The notes: generated by a model not told the origin, from the letters alone. DNA of 64,000 nt from Streptomyces sedi (GCF_006335015.1 NZ_VDGT01000004.1:124001-188000), one strand, 5' to 3'. Numbered from the stretch's first letter, positions 35,345-44,126 are shown. Numbers and translations: made by a program.

Positions 35345-35518
35345 ATGAGAGCGACCATGAGGGCGGCCACGACAGCGACCGTGAGAGCGGGGAGAGACGA
35401 GCCCGGACACTACGCCTCCCGTCTGCCGCCGGGAGTCGCGCTGGACGCCGAAGAGCGGCTGGTCGTGATCCCGGGCGGGATGTTGCGCGCCGCCAAGGGG
35501 GACATTCCCGATGAGTGA
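35345..35518 (+). CDS. Small protein upstream of and overlapping a DUF6879 gene
   Basis: 57-aa protein ending RLPPGVALDAEERLVVIPGGMLRAAKGDIPDE in three short pieces (RLPPGVALDAEE, RLVVIPGGMLR, AAKGDIPDE). Its stop overlaps the start of the DUF6879-type gene by 8 nt (35511-35518), so the pair is coupled. The start could be the ATG at 35345 or 35357. Function unknown; I treat it as a real partner because of the overlap and globular C-terminal half. Confidence 0.5.
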   Translation: MRATMRAATTATVRAGRDEPGHYASRLPPGVALDAEERLVVIPGGMLRAAKGDIPDE

Positions 35519-36140
35519 CCTCCGTGCTCCGTTCCTCGCTGACGAAACGGGGACGCTCCTGACCCGTTCCGAGTTCAGGCAGGACTTCCGTGAGCGCAGA
35601 GCGGTCGTCCGCGGCGCGGACTCGTTCAAGCTCGAACGCCTCCAGCACTTCGAGGAGGTCGACGACCCGAGTCGGGACGCGTTGCGGCGTGGCGACTGGC
35701 AGGAGGCGCTGCGCCTCTTCGAGAGCGAACGGGAATCCGCCCGCCGGGCCGCCGAGGAACAGGCGGCGCGCGGCGCGGTCCGGCACCGCGTCCGGGTGGT
35801 GGAGCAGCCGGTGACGCCCTATGTCCAGTGGGAGTTGCACTGGCTTCGGATGCGAGCCGAATCGGGCCACTCCGTGCGCGTTCTTCCCGCTTCCGAGATC
35901 GCTTTCGACGAGGCGGCGGCCGGGCGGCCCCTGCCCGAGTTGGTGTCACTCGGTGATCGGACCCTCTTCCGCGTGCGCTACGACGACCGGGGTCGCCCGG
36001 CGGGGGCGGTCCGCTTCACCGACCGCGAGACCGTGCGTCGCTGGGGCGCTCATCTGCGCGAACTGTTCACGGCCGCCGAGGACGTCCGCACCTTCTTCGC
36101 GCGCGAGGTGGCCCACCTGGCTCCCCCACCCCCCGCCTGA
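35511..36140 (+). CDS. DUF6879-type protein
   Basis: 209-aa protein with the family pattern FRRDF-like start (EFRQDFRERRAVVRGADSFKLERLQHFEE), Glu/Arg-rich central helix, VEQPVTPYVQWELHWL, and the end segment PASEIAFDEAA...FRVRYDDRGRPAGAVRFTD. These proteins occur beside XRE or DUF397 genes in Streptomyces. Biochemical activity is not known. It is cotranslated with the small upstream gene and ends before a bidirectional hairpin. Confidence 0.8.
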   Translation: MSDLRAPFLADETGTLLTRSEFRQDFRERRAVVRGADSFKLERLQHFEEVDDPSRDALRRGDWQEALRLFESERESARRAAEEQAARGAVRHRVRVVEQPVTPYVQWELHWLRMRAESGHSVRVLPASEIAFDEAAAGRPLPELVSLGDRTLFRVRYDDRGRPAGAVRFTDRETVRRWGAHLRELFTAAEDVRTFFAREVAHLAPPPPA

Positions 36141-36177
36141 CCCGGGCCCGCCCGCACGCCCCCGCCGCACGCCCCGC

Positions 36178-36208
36178 GCCCCCGCCCGGAGCGTGGCCGG
36201 GCGGGGGC
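36178..36208. terminator. Bidirectional GC-rich hairpin
   Basis: Twelve-base-pair stem (GCCCCCGCCCGG with CCGGGCGGGGGC) and 7-nt loop between the convergent DUF6879 and LPMO genes. Confidence 0.65.
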
Positions 36209-36263
36209 GGGGTGAGCTGGTCGGGCGGGAACGGCCGGGGCGGCCGTTCGCCCGTGCGCGGGC

Positions 36264-36992
36264 TCAGCTCAGGACGACGTCCGAGCAGGAGTAGAAGTTC
36301 TCCTGGCTGTCGGAGCGGATCCAGTGCACGTAGAGGATGTGCTGGCCGGTCCGGTCGGACGGCAGGTTCACGTCCCAGTAGTAGTGGCCGCCGTCGGAGC
36401 CGGCGCCGCCGGTCTGGGGCGGGTCGGTGACGCTGCCGAGGAGTTCGAGGTCGCCCCAGCCGAGGGAGTCCGTGGGGGACCAGCCGCTCTTGGTGATGTA
36501 GACGTCGAAGTCACCCGGGTGGGCGGCCCAGTTGCTGTACTGCAACTCGATGGTCGAGCCGGCCTGGAGGTCGGTGCTCGGCCAGTCGTCGCGGGCCGCG
36601 TTGTAGGAGGAGAAGTCGTAGGGCCCGTTGCTGCCGCCGCTGCACAGCTCACCGTCGGGGATGTAGCCCTCGGTCCGGCCGCCGCCGTTGGAGTCGAGCA
36701 CGGCGAACCAGTTGTACAGCGGGTTGGTGCCGCTCTCGGCCACCGCGTCGGCACAGGCCGGGTTGGCCGGCGTGCCGTTCTCGATCATGTCCCGGTAGCA
36801 GAGGTACGTCCGCGAGCCGGGGGACATGGCGACGCCGTGCGCCGCTGCGGGGGACGGCAGGCTCGTCAGCACCATGGCGACGAGCGCGGTCACCAGCAGG
36901 CTCAGAAAGCGTGCCCTGCGGGCCCGTGTCCCGCCGAGCGGCGAGGTGCGCCGGGCGGAGGTGCTCCGGTCGGTGGGAGGTCGAATGGCCAT
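36264..36992 (-). CDS. Secreted AA10 lytic polysaccharide monooxygenase
   Basis: 242-aa copper enzyme that oxidatively cleaves chitin or cellulose. A long N-terminal signal (Arg-rich start, then FLSLLVTALVAMVLTSLPSPAAA) is followed by the mature N-terminal His of HGVAMSPGSRTYLC, which with a second His (WAAHPGDF) forms the copper brace. LYVHWIRSDSQENFYSCSDV is the AA10 C-terminal segment. There is no carbohydrate-binding module. The ATG at 36992 has GAGGAGA upstream. Substrate preference cannot be decided from this reading. Confidence 0.93.
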   Translation of the reverse strand: MAIRPPTDRSTSARRTSPLGGTRARRARFLSLLVTALVAMVLTSLPSPAAAHGVAMSPGSRTYLCYRDMIENGTPANPACADAVAESGTNPLYNWFAVLDSNGGGRTEGYIPDGELCSGGSNGPYDFSSYNAARDDWPSTDLQAGSTIELQYSNWAAHPGDFDVYITKSGWSPTDSLGWGDLELLGSVTDPPQTGGAGSDGGHYYWDVNLPSDRTGQHILYVHWIRSDSQENFYSCSDVVLS

Positions 36993-37307
36993 GTGGGGGG
37001 TCTCCTCTAGAGTCCTCCTCGACCTCGGGTCGTGCGACCGCCAACTCCCGTGGCCGGCCGGCGAACGGCTCTCCTGCGCCTCGCCCTCCACCGTGCGCGG
37101 CTGTGGGGTGGTGTCGCCCGACCGTGGTCGAGGTATGCCGCCGTGCGTCGTGGGAGCGCTCCCGTTAGCAACGTACCTCCAACCCGGCCACTTCGAAACC
37201 ACCCCGTCCACAACTCCGTTGCCCGCGATGCCCGTTGGCTTGTTCATGACGGCCGCCGCGTGAGGGCGCGACGGGCGTGCGCGGGGGAACCGTTCCGCCG
37301 CCTGACG

Positions 37308-38162
37308 TCAGCCGGTGAAGTCAGCGCGGTGGTCGTGGGCCCAGGCGGCGAAGGTGCGGGGTGGCCTGCCCAGCACCCGTTCCACGTCGTCGGTCAGGTC
37401 GGCGACGCCGCCCTCCGCGACACGACGCGCACCGTCGACGGCGGCCTCGACGAACGCGGGATCCAGCCCCGCGGCGACCAGCCCGTCGCGGTACTCCTCG
37501 GGCGTGAGGTCGATGGTCTCCACCGCCCGGCCGAGAACCCGGCCGAGCCGCGCGGCCATGTCGGGCACGCTCAGCGACTCCGGCCCGGTCAGGGTGTGGA
37601 CGCTCTCGTGGTGACCGGACGAGGTCAGGGCCAACGCCGCCACCTCGGCGACGTCCCCCGGATCGATGACGCCCTGGCCGCCGGCCCCCATCGGGTTCGG
37701 CACCGGCGCGCCGCTTCTGAGGGCGTCGGCCCAGCCCAGGGCGTTGGAGGCGAAGCCGGACGGCCGCAGCACCACCCACTCCAGGCCGCTGGAACGCACC
37801 GCCTCCTCCCCCGGGAGGTGCCAGTCCCCGACCCGGGCTCCGTGCGCCTCGCCCGTTCCGATCGCCGAGAGCTTCACCACCTTCCGCACGCCCGCCGACC
37901 GCGCCGCGGCGAGGAGCGTGGCGTCGTGCCGGGGGAGCCAGGGGCCCGGGGCGCTGAGCATGAACACGGCGTGCGCCCCCTCCGCCACGGCCTCCCACGA
38001 GGCGGGGTCGTCGAAGTCCGCCCGCACGACCTCGACCCCGGCGGGCACGGCGGCGGCCCGCGCGGGGGCGCGCGTCGCCGCGCGCACGCTCTCTCCGCGC
38101 GCCGCCAGTAGCCGGACCACTTCTCGACCGATGGTGCCGGTGGCACCGGTGATGAGGATCAT
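37308..38162 (-). CDS. NAD(P)-binding protein of the NmrA / atypical SDR family
   Basis: 284-aa Rossmann protein. It starts MILITGATGTIGREV with the GxxGxxG loop, then RADFDDPASW, and a VVLRPSGFASNALGW segment typical of NmrA-like or nucleoside-diphosphate-sugar epimerase-like proteins. It may sense or reduce via NADPH; no substrate can be named. The start is the ATG at 38162. It is divergent from an AraC-type regulator, and the shared 240-bp region holds a tandem repeat. Confidence 0.85.
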   Translation of the reverse strand: MILITGATGTIGREVVRLLAARGESVRAATRAPARAAAVPAGVEVVRADFDDPASWEAVAEGAHAVFMLSAPGPWLPRHDATLLAAARSAGVRKVVKLSAIGTGEAHGARVGDWHLPGEEAVRSSGLEWVVLRPSGFASNALGWADALRSGAPVPNPMGAGGQGVIDPGDVAEVAALALTSSGHHESVHTLTGPESLSVPDMAARLGRVLGRAVETIDLTPEEYRDGLVAAGLDPAFVEAAVDGARRVAEGGVADLTDDVERVLGRPPRTFAAWAHDHRADFTG

Positions 38163-38245
38163 GATCGCCAGGCTGCCAGGGCGTTTCCGCCGGTTCCTAG
38201 GAAAAATCGGCCGGGTCCGGAGGCGTCCCGGGCCGGCGGCGGGGC

Positions 38246-38378
38246 CTTCGACGGAAGGCGCGACGGGGGTCTTCGACGGAGAGCGCGACGGGGGCCTTCG
38301 GCGGAACGCGAGGTGATGTCTTCGGTGGAGCGTGAGGTGGGGCCTTCGGCGGAACGCGCGACGGGCCCGTTCGGCGGA
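38246..38378. repeat. 24-25-bp tandem repeat in the shared NmrA/AraC promoter region
   Basis: Five imperfect copies of a CTTCGRCGGAACGCG-type unit start at about 38246, 38271, 38296, 38320 and 38344, with a diverged sixth. Copies keep CTTCG-x-x-GGA-x-x-GC and end in GGG. The array lies just upstream of the AraC gene's GTG and runs through its probable promoter. Confidence 0.75.
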
Positions 38379-38402
38379 ATCCCCCGCAGTAGGGTCGGTG
38401 GG

Positions 38403-39161
38403 GTGAAGACCGTCGACGGCCTGGTCGCGCCCCTCGGGGAGGTGTGCGACCTGAGCGGTTCCACCGACGCCGGGTTCACCCAGCTGCCGGACCCGGCAAC
38501 GGCCCTGGTCCTCCGCGTGACCCCCGAGGGCGAGGGCGACCTGCTCGTCGTCGGCCCCCGCACCCGTGCCTCCTACCACACGGGCAAACCGCTGCCGGTC
38601 TGTCTCAGGTTCCGGCTGCGGCCCGGCGTCACCCGTCCCGTGCTGGGCGTGCCCGTCGGCGAGTTGGTGGACCGGGTGACGCCGCTCGCCGACCTGTGGG
38701 GCGCCGCGGGCGCCCGTCTGGAACGGCGGCTGCTGGGCCTCGGCGGTGCCCCCGAGCTGATCGCCGGGCAGCTCGCGGCGGCCCTGCGGAGCCGCCTCGA
38801 CGCCCACCCGTTCCAGGAACCCTCCCGCGCCCTTCTCATCGCCGACGCCGCCGAGATCCTGTCGCGCCGGGGCCCGGCCCGGCTGCCCGACCTGGCGCAC
38901 CGGCTGTCCGTCAGCGAACGCCACCTCAGACGACTGCTCACCGAGGACCTCGGGCTGCCGCCCAAGTCCTACGCCCGGATCTCCCGCGTGCGCCGGGCGC
39001 TCGCCGACGGTCGGCGGGGCGACCCGGCGACTTTGGCGCGACTCGCCGCGGCGACCGGTTACTACGACCAGTCCCACATGGCCGCCGAGTTCAGGAGCAT
39101 GGTGGGTGTGCCTCCCGGGGCGTTCTTCGCCGGCCGACTCCCGACGCCCGGGCCTTGTTGA
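38403..39161 (+). CDS. AraC-family transcriptional regulator
   Basis: 252-aa regulator. An N-terminal part resembling DUF6597/AraC sensor domains (GDLLVVGPRTRASYHTGKP) is followed by the AraC HTH pair near residues 165-245: DLAHRLSVSERHLRRLLTED and LARLAAATGYYDQSHMAAEF. The GTG at 38403 is taken as start; an ATG at 38313 would run through the tandem repeat and give a low-complexity N-terminus. It is divergent from the NmrA-family gene and likely controls it. Confidence 0.85.
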   Translation: MKTVDGLVAPLGEVCDLSGSTDAGFTQLPDPATALVLRVTPEGEGDLLVVGPRTRASYHTGKPLPVCLRFRLRPGVTRPVLGVPVGELVDRVTPLADLWGAAGARLERRLLGLGGAPELIAGQLAAALRSRLDAHPFQEPSRALLIADAAEILSRRGPARLPDLAHRLSVSERHLRRLLTEDLGLPPKSYARISRVRRALADGRRGDPATLARLAAATGYYDQSHMAAEFRSMVGVPPGAFFAGRLPTPGPC

Positions 39162-39268
39162 TCCGCTGGTGTGCCGTTCACCGTTTCCCGGGGTGACGTG
39201 CGGCATGAACGCGGCGGGTGGGGGCACGCTGCGTCCGAAACGGAAACGACGAGGACGCGGGGAACGCC

Positions 39269-40276
39269 ATGACCGGGTTGGGCGAGGGCAACACCGAGTA
39301 CGGCCGTAAGAAATTTAAGCGTTCACGGAGCCACTTCACCGACCGGATCACGGCGGCGGGCGAGGACGGGTGGCCGGTGGAGGCGGGGCGTTACCGGCTG
39401 GTGGTCAGCCGTGCCTGCCCGTGGGCGAGCCGGGCGCTGATCTCGCGGAGGTTGCTCGGGCTTGAGTCCGCGCTCTCCCTCGGGGTGGTCGACCCGATCC
39501 AGGACGACCGCAGCTGGCGGTTCACGCTGGACCCCGATGAACGGGACCCGGTACTGGGAGTCCGCTTCCTGCACGAGGCGTATGACGCGCGCGAGACGGA
39601 CTACCCGGGCGGGGTCAGCGTGCCGGCGATCGTGGACGTGCCGAGCGGGGTGCTGGTCACCAACGACTACCCGCGGATTACCCTCGACCTGGCCACCGAG
39701 TGGACGGCCCTGCACCGGCCGGGCGCGCCCGACCTCTACCCGGAGCGGCTGCGGGACGAGATCGACGAGATCGCGGAGGACGTCTTCCGCGACGTGAACA
39801 ACGGGGTCTACCGCGCCGGGTTCGCCACCGACCAGGACGAGTACGAGGCGGCGTACGCGGACGTCTTCCACCGGCTCGACCGGCTCTCCGACCGTCTGGC
39901 GGAGCGCCGTTACCTGGTCGGCGACCACATCACGGAGGCCGACATCCGGCTCTTCACCACGCTGGTGCGCTTCGATGCGGTGTATCACGGCCACTTCAAG
40001 TGCAACCGCAACAAGCTGACCGAGGACCCCGTGCTCTGGGCGTACGCCAGGGACCTTTACCAGACGCCGGGGTTCGGCGACACGGTCGACTTCGACCACA
40101 TCAAGCAGCACTACTACCGGGTGCACACCGGCATCAACCCGACGGGCGTGGTGCCCGCCGGCCCCGACCTGTCCGGTTGGTCGACCCCCCACCACCGCGA
40201 GCAACTCGGCGGCTCCCCGTTCGCCCCGGGCGCCACACCGCCGGGCCCGCCGCCGGCGGGGGAGGTGATCCTCTGA
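39269..40276 (+). CDS. Glutathionyl-hydroquinone reductase-like (Xi-class GST)
   Basis: 335-aa GST-fold enzyme of the glutathionyl/mycothiolyl-hydroquinone reductase type, which removes a thiol adduct from quinols. The active-site Cys is in RACPWASRALI near residue 51. The family segments IQDDRSWRF, LHEAYDARETDYPGGVSVPA, and the C-terminal domain DHITEADIRLFTTLVRFDAVY are present. In actinomycetes the thiol is probably mycothiol (inference). The start is the ATG at 39269 with GGGGAA upstream. It is monocistronic. Confidence 0.9.
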   Translation: MTGLGEGNTEYGRKKFKRSRSHFTDRITAAGEDGWPVEAGRYRLVVSRACPWASRALISRRLLGLESALSLGVVDPIQDDRSWRFTLDPDERDPVLGVRFLHEAYDARETDYPGGVSVPAIVDVPSGVLVTNDYPRITLDLATEWTALHRPGAPDLYPERLRDEIDEIAEDVFRDVNNGVYRAGFATDQDEYEAAYADVFHRLDRLSDRLAERRYLVGDHITEADIRLFTTLVRFDAVYHGHFKCNRNKLTEDPVLWAYARDLYQTPGFGDTVDFDHIKQHYYRVHTGINPTGVVPAGPDLSGWSTPHHREQLGGSPFAPGATPPGPPPAGEVIL

Positions 40277-41083
40277 GAGGGGGGCCGCACGACGAGATCC
40301 GCGGCGGGTGGGCCGCTGCGTGGCCTGCGTGACCGGCGTTGGTCGAGCGGTGCGCGCGGTCACGGGCCGTCGATAGCGGGGCGGGGCGGTGCGAGCGGGC
40401 CGGGCACTCGCCGGGGGCTCGCGGGTTCGGTCGGTGCGGGCCGCGCGGACGCGGGTATCGGCGGGCTGGGTGGTTGCGACGGTCGGCCAGGGGGCGGGGC
40501 GGTGTGGTCCGAGAGATGTGGTCAGGCCCCTCCCGGTCGATTCCCGGGTAGCCGTGGCGCACGGGCTCATCGTGGATGTGGCGGGAGATCAGCACGGCGG
40601 CCACGACCGAGGGGGCGCCTGCGCGAGCACGGCGCGCGCCGGCGCGGCTTTCGAAAGGCGCGCCAGCACCCGAACGGTCAGCCGCTGGCGGCGCCGGCGG
40701 GCCCGAGGCGCACGTTCCCGGCGTGCGGCGCGAGCCGGCCACGAACGCGCCCTCTCCGAGGCCGTTCGGTTGCGCGCGAACGGCCGCGGGGCCGCGACAT
40801 GACGACCGCGTCAGGCGACCATCGCGGTGTGCGGACCGGGGGCGACGCCCACGGGTCGGTCGTCGCGGGTGACGGCGACCACGTCTCGACCCGCCCGACG
40901 GCGGGTCGGTTGTCCGGACCAACGCCGCGCGAACTCGGCACCGTCTGCGCGCCGTGACCGACGGCGACACTCACATCCACCAGAACGGCGCCGGCACACG
41001 CTCCGCCTCCTCCTCTCCCTCCGCCGCTTCCTCCTCTTCTGAGGACTGAGCCGGCGGCGGTCGCGAGAGGAATGCTGGAAAGT
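40277..41083. other. 0.8-kb gene-free region
   Basis: No convincing gene seen. Open frames on either strand are Arg/Ala-rich and lack ribosome sites and domains. The right-hand end runs into the promoter-like motif at 41084. Confidence 0.55.
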
Positions 41084-41123
41084 CTGCGACATGCGGGCTG
41101 TGCCGACGCGTCTTTATAGGTGG
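41084..41123 (+). promoter_or_regulatory. ECF-type promoter-like motif, copy 1
   Basis: CTGCGACAT, a 15-nt spacer, then GCGTCTTTATAGGTGG, 78 nt before the ATG at 41202. This is one of four copies with identical spacing before four consecutive genes. The two-block layout fits a -35/-10 pair read by an ECF sigma factor, and the adjacent one at 44692-45201 is the natural candidate. Confidence 0.72.
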
Positions 41124-41201
41124 CGGGGCGAGGAGGGCGAGGAGCCCGCTCGCCGGAGAACGCCAGCAGGCCCGCCCAGAGAGAGCCAAGGAGAAGTACG
41201 C

Positions 41202-41735
41202 ATGAGCAAGCACAGCCGCGGTACGGAAAGCCGGTCGACGAAGCAGCGCCGACTCGTCGGCATAGCCGCCCTCGTCGCGGCGGCGTTCGCCACGATGGGC
41301 GTTGCCGCGACGAGTCACGCCCAGCCCGGGACGTCCGCTGGGGACGTGTCCGGCGAGCGGAGCGCGCCCGCCGAGGCCGATGGTGACTGGGACGGGGAGG
41401 ACGAGACGGGTTCCGTGGTCCCGATCGAGGAGCTGGAGATCGCGGCCGAGGGGGCGTCGGACGCTGCCGCCGAGGCCGGGGCGGTCGCGGCGGAGGCGGG
41501 CGAGGGGGACGACGCGGAGTGGGAGGACACGACCGGTCCCGTGGTCCCGATCGAGGAGCTGGAGGTCGCCGCGGAGGCGGAGCCCGGGGCTGACGTGATC
41601 GCCGAGGCCGCCGAGGCCGAGCCGATGCCGGCGGAGGCTGCCGCCGAGGCCGATGGTGACTGGGACGGGGAGGACGAGACGGGTTCCGTGGTCCCGGCCG
41701 AGGAGCTGGAGGTCGCCGCGGAGGCGGCGCGCTGA
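41202..41735 (+). CDS. Secreted acidic repeat protein 1
   Basis: 177-aa secreted protein of unknown function. A signal peptide (Arg-rich start, IAALVAAAFATMGVAATSHA) ends at SHA before QPG. The mature chain is almost entirely Asp, Glu, Ala and Gly, with three copies of a W-(x)-TGxVVPxEELE-V/I-AAE motif: DWDGEDETGSVVPIEELE, EWEDTTGPVVPIEELE and DWDGEDETGSVVPAEELE. Copies 1 and 3 share about 54 identical bases (41370-41423 and 41643-41696), showing recent internal duplication. AAGGAG precedes the ATG. It is the first of four related genes, each behind the same promoter-like motif. It may be a secreted signal, surface polymer or peptide-core carrier; nothing proves any of these. Confidence 0.75.
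   Translation: MSKHSRGTESRSTKQRRLVGIAALVAAAFATMGVAATSHAQPGTSAGDVSGERSAPAEADGDWDGEDETGSVVPIEELEIAAEGASDAAAEAGAVAAEAGEGDDAEWEDTTGPVVPIEELEVAAEAEPGADVIAEAAEAEPMPAEAAAEADGDWDGEDETGSVVPAEELEVAAEAAR
41370..41696 (+). repeat. Internal duplication in secreted protein 1
   Basis: The 54-bp identical blocks at 41370-41423 and 41643-41696 (273-bp offset, in frame) frame a third, diverged copy near 41514-41570. Confidence 0.85.
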
Positions 41736-41876
41736 CCCTCGGGAGAGCGGGGCGCCGCCGGGAGCGGCGCTCCGCGCCGAGCACTGATCGCCGGGCACCG
41801 GTCGCCTGAGCTGCGGGCTTTTTGTGTGGACCCTTCTACGTCAGAGTGGCGGCGGCTTCACAAACTTTTGGGACTA

Positions 41877-41916
41877 CTGCGACATTGAGGCCGGGCTGGA
41901 GTGTCTATCCAGGTGG
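41877..41916 (+). promoter_or_regulatory. ECF-type promoter-like motif, copy 2
   Basis: CTGCGACAT, 15 nt, then GTGTCTATCCAGGTGG, 78 nt before the ATG at 41995, the same distance as in copy 1. The leader between motif and ATG also resembles that of copy 1. Confidence 0.7.
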
Positions 41917-41994
41917 CAGGGTGAGAGGGGAGAAGAGTCCGCTCGGCGGAGGCCCTTCGGGCCCCGCCCGGAGAGCTACGAGGGGTCGAAGCGC

Positions 41995-42363
41995 ATGAGC
42001 GACGACAGCCAGAAGACGACGAGTCGGTCAACGAAACTGCGCCTGGCAGGTATAGGCGCCGTCGCGTCCGCGGCATTGGCGACCCTGATCGTCGCCTCGC
42101 CGAGTCAGGCCCAGCCGGGGCTTTCCGGTGAGGAGCCGCGGACGGAGCGGGGCGCGTCGATCGAGGTTGAGGAAGGCATCGGCGGATACGCCGACGGAGG
42201 CTACGGGTACGGCCCGAGCGATCTGGCCGAGGAGGTCTCGGGCGATGCCGCGGCGGCGGAGGACGCGGTACAGCCTGAGGAAGCCATCGGCGGCTATCCC
42301 GATGGCGGGTTCGGCTACGGTCCGCAGGACGAGGCCGAGGCGCCCGTCGACGCGTCCGAGTAG
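41995..42363 (+). CDS. Secreted acidic glycine/tyrosine-repeat protein 2
   Basis: 122-aa secreted protein, paralogue of the neighbours in its signal region: S-R-S-T-K-x-R-L-A-G-I and ending SQA before QPG. The mature part has two copies of a GGYxDGGYGYGP-type unit (IGGYADGGYGYGPSD and IGGYPDGGFGYGPQD), each between acidic segments. No Cys and no catalytic motif. ATG 41995; GAGGGG lies about 10 nt upstream. Its promoter-like motif and leader resemble those of the 41202 gene, so both arose by gene duplication followed by change in the repeat core. Function unknown. Confidence 0.72.
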   Translation: MSDDSQKTTSRSTKLRLAGIGAVASAALATLIVASPSQAQPGLSGEEPRTERGASIEVEEGIGGYADGGYGYGPSDLAEEVSGDAAAAEDAVQPEEAIGGYPDGGFGYGPQDEAEAPVDASE

Positions 42364-42615
42364 CGGCTCCCGCGGAGTCGCTCCTGCGAGTGACAGCTGT
42401 GACGGCGATGTGAGCGTCGAGCTCCCGGGGCGAGCGAGGCGTCGCTGAGTCACGGTGAGCGAAAGAGCTGCGCTGACCAGCACAAATTGGACGATGGTTC
42501 GGGTGGCGCCGCCGTTCGGCGGCGCCACCGCCCGGGGGATCGTACGGTCGGCCCGTGGACGTCCCGTTCCCGCGAGAAGACGGCGTGCGCCGGTTCGGAA
42601 AAACTCTGCTTCCGC

Positions 42616-42655
42616 CTGCGACGGCGTGCGTGGGCCGGGACGTCTTCCTGGGTGA
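42616..42655 (+). promoter_or_regulatory. ECF-type promoter-like motif, copy 3
   Basis: CTGCGACGG, 15 nt, then ACGTCTTCCTGGGTGA, 76 nt before the ATG at 42732. It is more diverged than copies 1, 2 and 4 but keeps the blocks CTGCGAC, CGTCT and GGGTGA and the exact spacer. Confidence 0.6.
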
Positions 42656-42731
42656 GGACGGGACGTGTGAAAGCGCGCCCGCCGAGAGGCCGCGAGGCCC
42701 AAGCCCACGAGACCCGCAGGACGGGATATCT

Positions 42732-43964
42732 ATGAGTAAGACGCACGACATGAGTGAGCAAAGCGAGGAGGCCGCAGGACGGCGTTGGTCGAAGCGGCGG
42801 TTGGCAGCGGTGGCGGCCGTCACGGCCGGCGCGACGGCCGCCGTGGTCATCGCCTCGACCAGCCATGCCGAGCCGGACAGGTCCCACGCGCCGGTGGCGG
42901 AGGACGAGGTGCCCCGTACGGAGAAGGATGTGGTCGAGGCGCTGGAGGAGTTGCTGCCTGAAGGCGTGGAGACCTCGGATGCCGAGGGGCAGGGCGTCGA
43001 CGAGTACTGGGAGGTCACCGCCTCCCTGCTGGCGGAGGACGAGTCCGCCGGCGCCCCGGTCGATCTGGCCGCCGGGCAGCGGGGCGTGGAGGACTGGCGC
43101 GACGAGGCAGGCTGCACGGGCATGGTCGACGAGTTCGACTACGTCTTCTGCGAGGAGACGGAGTTGCCCGACGGCGGCGTCCTCTCCTACTGGACGTGGG
43201 AGCCCAGGGGGGAGGAGACCGACGAGCCCGAGCCCGGCAAGTGGGAGGCCGTGTGGAACGGGCCGGGAGGCGAGGCGGACGGGTACCAGACCCTCCGCAC
43301 GGTCCGGGTGGCGGAGCGGTACCCGGAGGGGAACGACGCCCCGGGCCCGGACGAGATGCCGGTCAGCGTGGACGAGTTGGCCGAGGTCGCGCAGGCCCCG
43401 GTCTGGCAGCAGGTGCTGGACCTGGTCGAGGAGGAGTGGGGACCGCCCGACGCTCCGAACGAGCCTCCGGAGGACGACCCCTACCCCGGTGAGGAGTTGC
43501 GGGACACCTTCCTCTCCCTGGCGCCCGACGAGGTCGAGGTCACCGACCTGGACTCCGAATGGCCGGGCGTGGCGGACCTTGTCGCCGACGACGGCGAGGG
43601 CCCGGGCATGGTCCGTGTCGAGGCCGGCGGCCCCATGCCGGGTTCGTCTGCTGCCGAGGCCGCCGGCGGGGGCACCTCGGCGGGGTCCGCTTCCGCGACG
43701 GGCGCGGATGACGCGCGTTGCACGGCCAGCGAGTTGGAGGACGGCAGCACGCTGAGCCTCTGCGAGAAGGAGGCCACCGAGGACACCCCGCTGGCGTACA
43801 GCGGTGCCACCCTCAGCTACCCGGACGAAGGCGGCAGCATCGCGCTCACCGCCTACAACCGGGCCGGTGAGAACGAACGGCCCTCGCGGGACGGTACGCC
43901 GTTGAGCAGCGAGGAGTTGGGTGACATCGCGGTGGCCGATGAGTGGCGGGAGCTCATCGGCTGA
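42732..43964 (+). CDS. Secreted homologue of the adjacent membrane co-regulator's ectodomain
   Basis: 410-aa secreted protein with a signal region (RRLAAVAAVTAGATAAVVIA, ending SHA) like the two genes before it. The mature part matches the extracytoplasmic part of the protein at 45224-46561: DEAGCTGMV / HAGCAPVV, ETELPDGGV / ESELPDGSV, APVWQQVLD / EPVWQRLFD, LAPDEVEVTD / LAPNGLTVTD, CTASELEDGSTLSLC / CQRETLEDGTQMFLC, and the final EELGDIAVADEWRELIG / DQLLDIARDSAWLALLG. The cysteines are conserved between the two. It thus looks like a soluble copy of the sensor domain: a decoy, ligand competitor or partner of the sensor (inference). A GC-rich terminator follows. Confidence 0.82.
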   Translation: MSKTHDMSEQSEEAAGRRWSKRRLAAVAAVTAGATAAVVIASTSHAEPDRSHAPVAEDEVPRTEKDVVEALEELLPEGVETSDAEGQGVDEYWEVTASLLAEDESAGAPVDLAAGQRGVEDWRDEAGCTGMVDEFDYVFCEETELPDGGVLSYWTWEPRGEETDEPEPGKWEAVWNGPGGEADGYQTLRTVRVAERYPEGNDAPGPDEMPVSVDELAEVAQAPVWQQVLDLVEEEWGPPDAPNEPPEDDPYPGEELRDTFLSLAPDEVEVTDLDSEWPGVADLVADDGEGPGMVRVEAGGPMPGSSAAEAAGGGTSAGSASATGADDARCTASELEDGSTLSLCEKEATEDTPLAYSGATLSYPDEGGSIALTAYNRAGENERPSRDGTPLSSEELGDIAVADEWRELIG

Positions 43965-43999
43965 TCCGCCCTCCGGCCGGATCGGCCGTAGGCGAGGAC

Positions 44000-44028
44000 A
44001 AGGGGGGTGCCGGACCGGCACCCCCCTT
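44000..44028 (+). terminator. Terminator after secreted ectodomain homologue
   Basis: Fourteen-base-pair inverted repeat (AAGGGGGGTGCCGG with CCGGCACCCCCCTT) followed by TTC. It is the clearest intrinsic-type terminator in the window and isolates this gene from the next motif. Confidence 0.75.
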
Positions 44029-44126
44029 TCGCCGTGCCCCGCCGCGTCGTCCTGACGGGGTGGCGGCTCCGCGCACGCCGCCCTGAGCACTCGCCGGTGG
44101 CGGCGGGAGAGAAATCTTCGCGAGGG

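Noticed and set aside
38246..38378. CRISPR array
   Set aside because: Units are contiguous 24-25-bp repeats without spacers; no cas genes in the window.
40134..40970. Open frame on the minus strand after the hydroquinone reductase gene
   Set aside because: Low-complexity Arg/Pro translation overlapping the end of a real gene; no start signal.
41202..41735. Calling the acidic repeat protein a graspetide precursor
   Set aside because: No ATP-grasp ligase or other RiPP enzyme is near, and the protein has a Sec-type signal, which graspetide precursors lack.
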